DNA from: Peptococcaceae bacterium
GTDB taxonomy: Bacteria; Bacillota; Dehalobacteriia; UBA4068; UBA4997
Assembly (NCBI GenBank): GCA_019421315.1
Contig: JAHZFN010000007.1
Coordinates: 1,094-7,925 of the forward strand
Reading direction: 5' to 3'
DNA: 6,832 nt
Shown one piece after another: positions 1 to 5,423 of this stretch (position 1 is its first letter; each line of letters starts with the position of its first letter). The notes beneath the pieces were generated by a model that worked only from the letters and a program-made list of their open reading frames with translations, ran no database searches and was not told the DNA's origin. Made by a program: the position numbers and the translations under genes.

Positions 1-300
1 CATTTCCACAACGTCAATGGTATCGGCATCCGTATAACGCAGACCGTTGATAAAATTGGATTTTATCTCCAGGCTGTCAAGCATTTTGTTAATATCGGGA
101 CCGCCGCCATGCACCAAAACGGGGCGCATGCCAACCAACTGCATCAAAACAATGTCGCTGATCACAGCTTGTTTAAGTTCTTCGTTAATCATGGCATTGC
201 CGCCATATTTCACAACAACGGTTTTGCCATGGAATTTTTTAATGTATGGTAAAGCCTCCACCAAAATTTCCGCCTTTTGCAGAGGTGTTATTTCGTTCAT
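1..300 (-). CDS. argB: Acetylglutamate kinase, N-terminal 100 residues (3' end beyond the window)
   Basis: ArgB phosphorylates N-acetyl-L-glutamate with ATP, the second step of arginine synthesis, in the cytoplasm. The visible part starts MNEITPLQKAEILVEALPYI and contains the family glycine loop KYGGNAM at residues 31-37 and the second loop HGGGP at 64-68, followed by NGLRYTD at 85-91 in the substrate-binding region. The ATG at 298-300 (minus) is preceded by AAGGA nine bases upstream. About 25 residues precede the first beta strand. In this family such an N-terminal helix is typical of hexameric, arginine-inhibited kinases and is absent from the short E. coli type, so feedback inhibition by arginine is likely (inference). 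It lies 86 bp after argJ and is probably in the same operon. The frame is open to the left edge, so the gene is cut by the window and not broken. Confidence 0.95.
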   Translation of the reverse strand, partial: MNEITPLQKAEILVEALPYIKKFHGKTVVVKYGGNAMINEELKQAVISDIVLMQLVGMRPVLVHGGGPDINKMLDSLEIKSNFINGLRYTDADTIDVVEM

Positions 301-386
301 CGTTACCCTTCCTTTTGCATAATCTCTTTTAAATAATTTATTATTTACCAAATTTACCAATTCTACTAAATTTGCAAACGCCGCCC
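301..386 (-). other. argJ-argB intergenic spacer with short AT-rich repeats
   Basis: This 86-bp AT-rich spacer follows the argJ stop and carries the argB ribosome binding site (AAGGA at 310-314, minus). It contains two exact tandem copies of ATTTACCAA (343-351 and 352-360) followed by a decayed third, TTCTACTAA. Its argJ-proximal part (358-390, including the stop codon) resembles the sequence at the end of the RNase J gene; see the 3'-end repeat entries. I see no terminator here, so transcription probably continues from argJ into argB. Confidence 0.6.
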
Positions 387-390
387 TTAA
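358..390 (-). repeat. Possible degenerate copy of the same gene-end repeat at the argJ stop
   Basis: This segment aligns to 5447-5481 with 27 of 33 bases matching and two single-base gaps; shared words are CAATTCT, AAATT, AAACGCCG and CTTAA. Both segments include a TAA stop codon and lie in the same orientation relative to their gene. The match is short and AT-rich, so homology is tentative. Confidence 0.4.
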
Positions 391-1622
391 CTGCGGTAAT
401 CGGCGTTGATTTTAACATAGTCATAGCTTAAATCGCAGCCCCAGCCGATGGCGGATGCTTCGCCGTCGTGCAGGTCGATCAAAATCCGGATTTCTTTGGC
501 TTTAAGCACTTCTGCGGCAATATCTTCGTCAAATTCCAAACCGCCGCCGTCTGCCATCAGCTGAATTTTGCCGTTTTCGCTTTCCAGCCAAAGTTCAACT
601 TTTGCGGGGTCAAACTCGGCGCCCGAATAACCGACCGCACAGATAATTCTGCCCCAGTTGGCGTCTTCGCCGAAAAATGCCGCTTTAACCAAGCTGGAAT
701 CAATAACAGCCTTGGCGGCTTTGCGGGCGTCGGCTTTGGTTTTAGCACCGTCAACATGACATTCCAATGCTTTGGTGGCACCTTCGCCGTCGGAAGCCAT
801 CATTTTGGCAAGGTTTTTGGCAACCTCATAAAGAGCTTCCACAAACTCAGCATAACCCTCGTCGCCGCAGTTAATTTCGTCGTTGCCGACCATACCGTTT
901 GCCAAAACCAACATTGTGTCGTTGGTGCTGGTATCGCCGTCAACAGTAATCATGTTAAATGTGTCGTCTGCCACTGCTTTGCAGGCAGTCTGCACCGCTT
1001 CCGAAGAAAGCTTTAAGTCCGTTGTGATAAAACAAAGCATTGTCGCCATGTTGGGGTGAATCATGCCCGAACCCTTGGCAATGCCGCCCACATGGACGGT
1101 TTTGCCGCCAAATTCATATTCCACGGCGTATTCTTTGATATAAGTATCGGTTGTGGCAATGGCGTCCGCTGCGTGCTCACTGCCCAAAGCCAAAGGCGAA
1201 AGGTCGGCGATAACGCTGGGAACGCCGCCCGAAAGCATGGACATGGGCAGCTGCACACCGATTACACCTGTGGAGCAAACGAGAATTTTATCTTTTGGCA
1301 GGCGGCTGTAATGTGCCGCCAAATCCAATGTTTTGTCAACGTTCTTTTTGCCTGTTTCGCCTGTACAGGCGTTGGCGTTGCCGCTGTTGGCAAAAATAGC
1401 CTGGGCTTCGCCGCCTTTAATCACTTCTCGGCACCATTCAACGGGAGCGGCGGCAAATTTGTTGGTGGTGAAAACACCGCCTGCTTTTGCCATAACGTCC
1501 GATTTAATAAATGCCAAATCTTTTTTTCTGGTAATGCTTTCTTTGATACCGCAGTAAAAACCTGCCGCAGAAAAGCCTTCGGCGGCACAAACCCCGCCGT
1601 CTGTTTTTTTAATATCAACCAT
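387..1622 (-). CDS. argJ: Glutamate N-acetyltransferase / ornithine acetyltransferase
   Basis: ArgJ transfers acetyl from N-acetylornithine to glutamate, recycling the acetyl group in arginine synthesis. Some members also make N-acetylglutamate from acetyl-CoA; sequence alone does not decide that here. The 411-residue length is normal. The precursor cuts itself between Ala193 and Thr194 in GMIHPNMATML (186-196), making alpha and beta chains with Thr194 as nucleophile. Thr118-Gly119 in STGVIG fits the oxyanion hole. Other family motifs are TSTNDT (231-236), GEGATK (280-285 region), FGEDANWGRI (317-326) and the C-terminal YDYVKINADYRS. The ATG is preceded by GGAGG with an 8-base spacer (1631-1635). 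It begins 48 bp after the argC stop, with argB next, so the three genes form one operon. Confidence 0.97.
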   Translation of the reverse strand: MVDIKKTDGGVCAAEGFSAAGFYCGIKESITRKKDLAFIKSDVMAKAGGVFTTNKFAAAPVEWCREVIKGGEAQAIFANSGNANACTGETGKKNVDKTLDLAAHYSRLPKDKILVCSTGVIGVQLPMSMLSGGVPSVIADLSPLALGSEHAADAIATTDTYIKEYAVEYEFGGKTVHVGGIAKGSGMIHPNMATMLCFITTDLKLSSEAVQTACKAVADDTFNMITVDGDTSTNDTMLVLANGMVGNDEINCGDEGYAEFVEALYEVAKNLAKMMASDGEGATKALECHVDGAKTKADARKAAKAVIDSSLVKAAFFGEDANWGRIICAVGYSGAEFDPAKVELWLESENGKIQLMADGGGLEFDEDIAAEVLKAKEIRILIDLHDGEASAIGWGCDLSYDYVKINADYRS

Positions 1623-1670
1623 ATCAGTATCCTCCGTTTATATCAAAAAAAATCAAATTATCAATGGAAA

Positions 1671-2711
1671 TCAAGGAAACATCGGCACTTGCCGAAGCCC
1701 TGTATTTTCGGGCAGTCCGAAAATAATGTTCATGTTCTGCACTGCCTGACCTGCGGCGCCTTTCACAACGTTGTCGATACAGGAGCAAACGATAACCCGC
1801 CCCGTTCTCAAATCCGCTTTCAAATTAACGTCGCAGAAGTTGCTGCCGGCAACCCATTTGGTGTGAGGCCAAACCTCGTCGGGCAGAACCCGGACAAAAT
1901 ATTCGTCGGCATAAGTTTCTTCATATAATTTCTTCAAATCGGTGCTTTTGCCCTTTTCCGTCAATGCGGCATACATTGTGGAGAGAATGCCCCGTGTCAT
2001 CGGTGTCAAATGGGGCGTGAAATTTATCAGTGCCTTTTCACCGCTGATTCGGGAAAGGCTCTGTTCCATTTCAGGGGTATGTCTGTGGCAGGCCACCTTG
2101 TAAGCATTTATGCTTTCGTTGCATTCGGAATAAACCGTGGTGGAACCGGGGGTTCTGCCTGCACCGCTGACACCCGATTTGGAATCTATGATAATGCTCT
2201 GCATATCAATCATGCCGTTTTTGGCAAGTGGGTACAATCCCAAAGCCACGCTGGTGGGGAAACAACCGGGGTTGCCGATGATTTCGGCGTTTTTCACCTT
2301 TTCCCGCCAAATTTCCGGCAAACCGTAAACTGCCTTGGCGGCAAGTTCGGGATTGTTATGATGAACCTTGTACCATTCTTCATATATATTTACATCGTTA
2401 AAACGGAAGTCGGCACCCAAGTCTATCACCTTAACGCCCTTTTGGCAGAGAGCCGTTGCCGTGTCCACAGCGTGTCCGTGGGGCAGAGCCAAAAACACAA
2501 CGTCCGCCGCCTGCGCCATCTTGTCAATGTCCAACTCTTCAACCATCAAATCCGCAAAGCCTCGCAAATGCGGCCAAACTTCCAATATATGCTTACCGGC
2601 ATTGGAATGACCCGTTGCCATAACCAATTCCGCTTCGGGGTGCTGACAAATCAAACGGCATAATTCTCCGCCGCCGTAGCCTGCGGCGCCGATTACTCCA
2701 ACTTTAATCAT
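1671..2711 (-). CDS. argC: N-acetyl-gamma-glutamyl-phosphate reductase
   Basis: ArgC reduces N-acetylglutamyl phosphate to the semialdehyde with NADPH, the third step of arginine synthesis. The protein has 346 residues, normal for the family. The N-terminus MIKVGVIGAAGYGGGELCRL is the dinucleotide-binding fold. The catalytic cysteine is Cys150 in GNPGCFPTS (147-154 region), followed by SGVSGAGR (179-186). The active-site histidine region is CHRHTPEM (208-215). I chose the ATG at 2709-2711 because GGAGG (2720-2724, minus) stands 8 bases before it. A TTG five codons upstream would place that ribosome binding site inside the gene. ArgC is the first gene of the operon, directly behind a promoter with an ARG-box-like palindrome, so repression by an ArgR-type regulator with arginine is likely. 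Confidence 0.97.
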   Translation of the reverse strand: MIKVGVIGAAGYGGGELCRLICQHPEAELVMATGHSNAGKHILEVWPHLRGFADLMVEELDIDKMAQAADVVFLALPHGHAVDTATALCQKGVKVIDLGADFRFNDVNIYEEWYKVHHNNPELAAKAVYGLPEIWREKVKNAEIIGNPGCFPTSVALGLYPLAKNGMIDMQSIIIDSKSGVSGAGRTPGSTTVYSECNESINAYKVACHRHTPEMEQSLSRISGEKALINFTPHLTPMTRGILSTMYAALTEKGKSTDLKKLYEETYADEYFVRVLPDEVWPHTKWVAGSNFCDVNLKADLRTGRVIVCSCIDNVVKGAAGQAVQNMNIIFGLPENTGLRQVPMFP

Positions 2712-2719
2712 ATTTATTA

Positions 2720-2724
2720 CCTCC
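2720..2724 (-). promoter_or_regulatory. argC ribosome binding site (decides the start)
   Basis: GGAGG on the minus strand is separated from the argC ATG at 2711 by 8 bases. It overlaps the alternative in-frame TTG, which therefore cannot be the main start. Confidence 0.85.
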
Positions 2725-2752
2725 AAAAATTCCGCTTCTTTTTACGAATAAC

Positions 2753-2781
2753 ATTATACCACAACGATGTATTAATATGCA
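2753..2781 (-). promoter_or_regulatory. argC operon promoter, extended -10 type
   Basis: Reading leftward, TGGTATAAT gives a perfect -10 hexamer (2753-2758) with the TGn extension (2759-2761). The -35 region is poor: TGCATA with a 17-bp spacer matches the consensus at three of six positions, which is usual for extended -10 promoters. The predicted start near 2745 gives a leader of about 35 bases ending in the argC ribosome binding site, so there is no room for a T-box or riboswitch on this transcript. Confidence 0.7.
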
Positions 2782-2783
2782 AC
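2766..2783. promoter_or_regulatory. ARG-box-like operator overlapping the argC promoter
   Basis: The core TGTATTAATATGCA (2768-2781) matches the ArgR/AhrC box TGAAT-WWWW-ATTCA at four of five bases in each half, with an all-AT centre. It covers the -35 region and most of the spacer of the argC promoter, where bound ArgR would block polymerase. The match and position are seen in the sequence. That ArgR binds is inferred from known Firmicutes arginine operons, since no argR gene is in the window. Confidence 0.55.
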
Positions 2784-2872
2784 ACCATTTCGCATATTTT
2801 TCCAATAAATCAGCTTTATTTTGCGATATTTTTGTGAAAAGTCGCCATCATTTATACATTTACCTTGAATAA

Positions 2873-2882
2873 TTGTATACAA
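2873..2882. repeat. Perfect 10-bp palindrome TTGTATACAA
   Basis: This self-complementary decamer lies within the gene-free divergent region. The same core occurs in GntR-family operators of Firmicutes, such as the gluconate operator of Bacillus, so it could be a regulator site. The regulator is unknown and the link is inference. Confidence 0.4.
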
Positions 2883-2921
2883 AATGCTTTTTCGGCTTTT
2901 TTGCCGCTACACAACCCAAAC

Positions 2922-2944
2922 TGTATAAAACACAGGGTTATACA
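2922..2944. repeat. Inverted repeat with 7-bp arms, possible operator
   Basis: TGTATAA (2922-2928) and TTATACA (2938-2944) are exact inverted copies with a 9-base spacer. The half-sites share the TGTATA core with the nearby palindrome at 2873-2882. The arms are AT-rich with no following T run, so a protein site is more plausible than a terminator. Confidence 0.4.
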
Positions 2945-3024
2945 AAGCTATATGCAAAATCCCATAACGCCCCGAACAAAAAAACAAAGGCTTTGCCGTC
3001 TGCCAAAGGTTCACCTAAAAAGAA

Positions 3025-3053
3025 TTAACAGAAATCTCCTCACTGCATAATAT
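3025..3053 (+). promoter_or_regulatory. Probable promoter of the 3114-4067 gene
   Basis: TTAACA (3025-3030, five of six to the -35 consensus) and TAATAT (3048-3053, four of six to the -10 consensus) are separated by exactly 17 bp. A start near 3060 gives a leader of about 55 bases ending in GGAGG at 3102-3106. The promoter is divergent from that of argC. Confidence 0.5.
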
Positions 3054-3113
3054 ATTTATGAAAAACATTTTTTCCGAACAAATTAAAAAACAAATCCAAA
3101 AGGAGGATTTTGT

Positions 3114-4067
3114 ATGACAAAAGACAAAACCACAACGCAAACGGCAAAAAACACCGCCGCAGGCAAAGAGCAAAGCCTTGCCAACCTATCCCAACAGCTG
3201 CTGAATATAGCCGACCGGCTGACCGCCCTGGCAAAGCTGATGGAAAGCGGAGAAAGCCCGTCCCAATCGGCAAACTGCGGCGTTCAAAAAAACAACGCCG
3301 CATTATCGTCCCAAGAGGAGAAAACAGAGAAAGCGAACAAGCCACCGAAACCCGAAAACCCCACCCAACCGCAAGAGGCTGCCACCGAAGCAAAATCTGC
3401 CGAAACGCCGCAAACCGACAAAAGCAAAACCACAACCCAAACAGCAGAAAACAAAACCGGCCGCCAAATCGGCGGCGGTCTGAACGGCATGGCGGGCAAT
3501 TTGAATTTGAAAAATCTGCCCGGCTTGGGCAATCTTTTCGGCGGACTTGGAGGTTTGGGCATGGGCGGCGCCGCAAGTCTTGCAGGCAAAATGCCCCAAT
3601 CGGTGGAAGAACTCCAAAACAACCCGCAGATGATGGCAATGCTGAGTTCTTTGGAAAACAACCCCTATCTCCTGAACACAGCTGCGGCAATGAGCGGCAT
3701 GGACAAAGAACAGATACTGACAGCCATCAAAGGTCTGCAAAGCACGGCAGCATCCGCAGACGCCGACACCACAACCGAAAAAGCCGCCGCAAGCGCCGCC
3801 CCTGCCGCAAATCCCTTAGGCAATTTAAACCTTAACTCTTTGGGAGATTTATCAAAGCTTTTCGGCGGACAAAATCCCGCCGCAGGTATGGGTGGAATGG
3901 GCAGCCCTACCATGCCCGCAAACGCCGCCAATACCGCCATGCCGCCCCAAATGCCGACGGGAGCCGCCATGAGCGTGGGCGGAGCCATGCCCCTGCGCGG
4001 CACCATAGGCGGCGACCCCCTTACAAATCTCCTCAACCAATGGCACTGGACCCCTCTCCGCAGCTGA
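3114..4067 (+). CDS. Unrecognised low-complexity protein with internal repeats
   Basis: I do not recognise this 317-residue protein. The start is supported by GGAGG seven bases upstream. Residues 19-44 could form a short amphipathic helix. Residues 60-120 are a hydrophilic, disordered-looking stretch rich in K, E, P, T and Q. KTTTQTA occurs at both 5-11 and 105-111. From 120 on it is rich in Gly, Met, Asn, Ala and Pro: GNLNLKNLPGLGNLFGG (128-144) recurs as GNLNLNSLGDLSKLFGG (236-252). NNPQMMAML and NNPYLLNTA (169-190) are spaced like NP-containing helical repeats of STI1-type domains, a weak likeness. There is no signal peptide, membrane segment or catalytic motif, and there is one cysteine (Cys55). 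The end, NLLNQWHWTPLRS, holds the only two tryptophans. It converges on the amidase gene, and its stop lies 8 bp before the long palindrome. A surface, coat or scaffold role is only a guess. Confidence 0.8.
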   Translation: MTKDKTTTQTAKNTAAGKEQSLANLSQQLLNIADRLTALAKLMESGESPSQSANCGVQKNNAALSSQEEKTEKANKPPKPENPTQPQEAATEAKSAETPQTDKSKTTTQTAENKTGRQIGGGLNGMAGNLNLKNLPGLGNLFGGLGGLGMGGAASLAGKMPQSVEELQNNPQMMAMLSSLENNPYLLNTAAAMSGMDKEQILTAIKGLQSTAASADADTTTEKAAASAAPAANPLGNLNLNSLGDLSKLFGGQNPAAGMGGMGSPTMPANAANTAMPPQMPTGAAMSVGGAMPLRGTIGGDPLTNLLNQWHWTPLRS

Positions 4068-4396
4068 TTTTGACGACGTCGTGTTGTTAAACTTCGTAAT
4101 TTAGGTCTGTTCGCTATTTTAACTCGGTTAAATCTGTTTATGCGCATTCTTTTGCCGCACCGGGTGCTTATTGGGGTGCAACTAAGTTAAATTATGTTTA
4201 GCGGTCTTTATTGTTATGTGGTTGCATTTAAAGCCAACATTCTGACGAACAGTATGCTAAACTATAATTTATCTAAGCGGCACCCCGTAAAGCACCAAGC
4301 TAACAAAAAAGAATGCGCAATAACAGACTTCACTGAATTAAAATAGCGTTTAGCCCGTACCTCCGAAGTTTAACAAGAAGAAGTCTTAAAAAAATG
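4068..4396. other. Convergent intergenic region, almost wholly one long palindrome; no gene seen
   Basis: The 329 bp between the two convergent stop codons hold no credible coding frame on either strand. Nearly all of it is the imperfect inverted repeat described separately. No canonical intrinsic terminator is visible. The palindrome lacks a T run on its downstream side in either direction; the A/T run at 4387-4393 lies on the wrong side for both transcripts. Confidence 0.7.
4075..4385. repeat. Long imperfect inverted repeat, about 311 bp (MITE-like or 3'-UTR element pair)
   Basis: The left arm (from 4075) and the reverse complement of the right arm (from 4385) align to a centre at TTTAAA (4227-4232). 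Hand alignment of the outer 128 or so positions gives about 75 percent identity with very few gaps. Exact blocks are TTGTTAAACTTCG (4084-4096 with 4364-4376), CGCTATTTTAA (4112-4122 with 4338-4348), TGCGCATTCTTTT (4141-4153 with 4307-4319) and GGGGTGC (4173-4179 with 4280-4286). Pairing continues with small gaps to ATGTGG and CCAACAT near the centre. As RNA it would form one rod-like hairpin. I see no clear target-site duplication and no transposase. It is either a MITE-like mobile element or two copies of a gene-end element placed tail to tail; a further arm copy near 5424-5474 supports a repeat family. Confidence 0.85.
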
Positions 4397-5197
4397 TCAA
4401 TCTGCTGAAGAATAGTAGGAGAGTATTCCTGCATAAACGCCATATGCCAGCTTGCACTGATACTCGTCATCGTTTAAAAGATTTTCTTCTGCCGCATTGG
4501 ATAAAAAGCCCACCTCCACAATAACGCTGGGGATAGTCAGGTTTTTAACAATATAAATATTGTCTATGCTCATGGCAACACGGTCCGTATTGCCAACATT
4601 ATCAATAATCGCCTGCTGGATACTTTCCGCCAAAGCCTTTCCCTCCGCACTGTTTTTGTGGTAAAAGGTCTGGGCGCCGCTGTATTGGTGCTGGGGCAAA
4701 AAATTCGCCTGAATGCTGATAAAAACATCGGCGTCGTTATTATCGGCAACGGCAACCCTTGCCGCCATATCAGCTTTTTTACTATCCGCCAAAGCCTTAT
4801 CCTCGGTTCTGGTCTCGATAACGGCGGCGCCGCTTTGCCGCAGATAATCCGCCAGCCGCCTGCTGACAGCCAAATTGATGTCCTTTTCCTTGGTTCCCGC
4901 AAGCCCGATCGCTCCCGGGTCAAAGCCGCCGTGACCTGCGTCCACCACAACAGTCTTGCCGATCATGGTTTCGGAAAGCACATCCCTTATGTCGTAATCG
5001 TAGCTGTTCTGCCTGCTTGAGCCAACCCCGACAGCCGCCAAAACGCCCGCTGCCAACAAAAACACGGCGATTTTTCTGCCCATTTGATGTTTTTTACTTA
5101 TTACACTTTTTGTGATTTTTGAAAACATAATATTATTTTTTAATTTTATTTCTTGTTTTATATTCGTTATATTTTGCTTTGCTTTTTTGCCGTTCAT
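4397..5197 (-). CDS. cwlD: Membrane-anchored N-acetylmuramoyl-L-alanine amidase, CwlD-like (Amidase_3)
   Basis: Amidase_3 enzymes are zinc hydrolases that cut the bond between muramic acid and the stem peptide of peptidoglycan. CwlD makes muramic lactam in spore cortex. The 266-residue protein has a lysine-rich cytoplasmic tail (1-42), one membrane segment (about 43-59) and the catalytic domain (about 81-262). Zinc ligands His89 (VVDAGHGGFDPGA) and Glu104 (KEKDINL) and catalytic Glu228 (VIVEVGFLSN) are present. The third ligand, normally His in SIHxN, is Gln163 in FISIQANFLP (codon CAG at 4709-4711, minus). The segment after it, QYSGAQTFYH, resembles CwlD. The ATG at 5197 has GGAGG seven bases upstream; in-frame ATGs at codons 24 and 39 have none. 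The frame is otherwise intact. The fold is certain, the CwlD assignment likely, and activity uncertain because of Gln163. Confidence 0.85.
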   Translation of the reverse strand: MNGKKAKQNITNIKQEIKLKNNIMFSKITKSVISKKHQMGRKIAVFLLAAGVLAAVGVGSSRQNSYDYDIRDVLSETMIGKTVVVDAGHGGFDPGAIGLAGTKEKDINLAVSRRLADYLRQSGAAVIETRTEDKALADSKKADMAARVAVADNNDADVFISIQANFLPQHQYSGAQTFYHKNSAEGKALAESIQQAIIDNVGNTDRVAMSIDNIYIVKNLTIPSVIVEVGFLSNAAEENLLNDDEYQCKLAYGVYAGILSYYSSAD

Positions 5198-5223
5198 TTT
5201 GACGCCTCCGCACTTGTTTGCCG

Positions 5224-5242
5224 TTTTAGATTTTTTCTAAAA
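5224..5242. repeat. 7-bp inverted repeat in the amidase 5' region
   Basis: TTTTAGA (5224-5230) and TCTAAAA (5236-5242) are exact inverted copies with a loop of five T. The repeat sits across the predicted transcription start of the amidase gene, about 27 bases before its start codon. It could be an operator or a weak leader hairpin; the arms are AT-rich, so chance is possible. Confidence 0.35.
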
Positions 5243-5243
5243 A

Positions 5244-5272
5244 TGATTATGGCGGCACCAACAAAAATATGC
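5244..5272 (-). promoter_or_regulatory. Possible sigma-E-like promoter of the amidase gene
   Basis: On the minus strand GCATATT (5266-5272) fits the sigma-E -35 pattern KMATATT exactly. Fourteen bases further, CATAATCA (5244-5251) shares the CATA start of the -10 pattern CATACAAT but not the rest. No convincing housekeeping promoter is seen in the same interval. cwlD of Bacillus is transcribed by sporulation sigma factors, which makes this reading attractive but unproven. Confidence 0.35.
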
Positions 5273-5289
5273 ACCTCGCAGAAAAGAAA

Positions 5290-5331
5290 AAAAACAGCTT
5301 GGTTTGCTGTCAAGCAAACCAAGCTGTTTTT
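5290..5331 (-). terminator. Strong intrinsic terminator downstream of the RNase J gene
   Basis: A perfect 19-bp stem (5290-5308 with 5313-5331) encloses the four-base loop GTCA; the core is ACAGCTTGGTTTGCT. Read leftward it ends in a run of eight T (5294-5287) followed by TCTTTTC in more T-rich sequence, so it should stop transcripts from the RNase J gene before the amidase promoter. Read rightward it has five T, so weak bidirectional action is possible. Confidence 0.9.
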
Positions 5332-5344
5332 CGACTATAACATA

Positions 5345-5408
5345 TATTATCTAAATCTAATATTATCTAAATCTAATATTATCTAAATCTAATATTATCT
5401 AAATCTAA
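5345..5408. repeat. Four perfect tandem copies of a 16-bp AT-rich unit
   Basis: The unit TATTATCTAAATCTAA repeats exactly at 5345-5360, 5361-5376, 5377-5392 and 5393-5408, with a decayed continuation CTAAATTTAAC after it. Copies are identical, suggesting recent slippage expansion. The array lies in the 3' untranslated region of the RNase J transcript, between its stop and the terminator. Copies are directly joined with no unique spacers. Confidence 0.97.
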
Positions 5409-5423
5409 CTAAATTTAACTTCA

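Larger units (their letters stand above)
2784..3024. other. Intergenic region between divergent promoters; no gene seen
   Basis: About 240 bp with no frame that has a ribosome binding site. It is rich in TGTATA/TATACA hexamers: one at 2853-2858, the 10-bp palindrome TTGTATACAA at 2873-2882, and a pair of 7-bp inverted arms TGTATAA and TTATACA at 2922-2928 and 2938-2944. A weak hairpin (CTTTG at 2991-2995 with CAAAG at 3004-3008) is followed, on the minus strand, by a run of seven T at 2984-2978. It is a poor terminator candidate. Confidence 0.5.

Noticed and set aside
468..1016. Long plus-strand frames opposite argJ and argC (also 1056-1928 and 2010-2663).
   Set aside because: These are antisense shadows of clearly conserved arg genes, with no ribosome binding sites and no recognisable protein features.
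2712..3008. T-box or attenuator in front of argC, including the weak hairpin at 2991-3008 with seven T.
   Set aside because: The T-box core AGGGTGGNACCGCG is absent on the minus strand. The extended -10 promoter lies downstream of this region, so it would not be in the main argC transcript. The hairpin has only 5 bp, and the T run starts several bases away.
2865..3050. A 61-codon plus-strand frame in the divergent intergenic region.
   Set aside because: It starts with TTG, has no ribosome binding site and shows no protein-like pattern. It also runs into the probable promoter of the next gene.
3110..3835. A long plus-strand frame of 241 codons, rich in Arg, Lys and His, overlapping the 3114-4067 gene.
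   Set aside because: It would need a TTG start four bases before the ATG that the ribosome binding site serves. Its basic composition is what the A/C-rich sequence gives in the wrong frame. The 3114 frame is longer and has coherent repeats.
4075..4385. Retron, group II intron or rho-independent terminator as an explanation of the palindrome.
   Set aside because: There is no reverse transcriptase frame and no recognisable intron domain V. No T run follows the stem in either direction, and the stem is far longer than a terminator.
5051..5083. Later ATG starts for the amidase (codons 24 and 39) that would give a conventional signal peptide.
   Set aside because: Neither has a ribosome binding site, whereas the 5197 ATG has GGAGG at ideal spacing.
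5345..5408. CRISPR array from regularly spaced repeats.
   Set aside because: The 16-bp units are directly adjacent with no unique spacers, and no cas gene is present.
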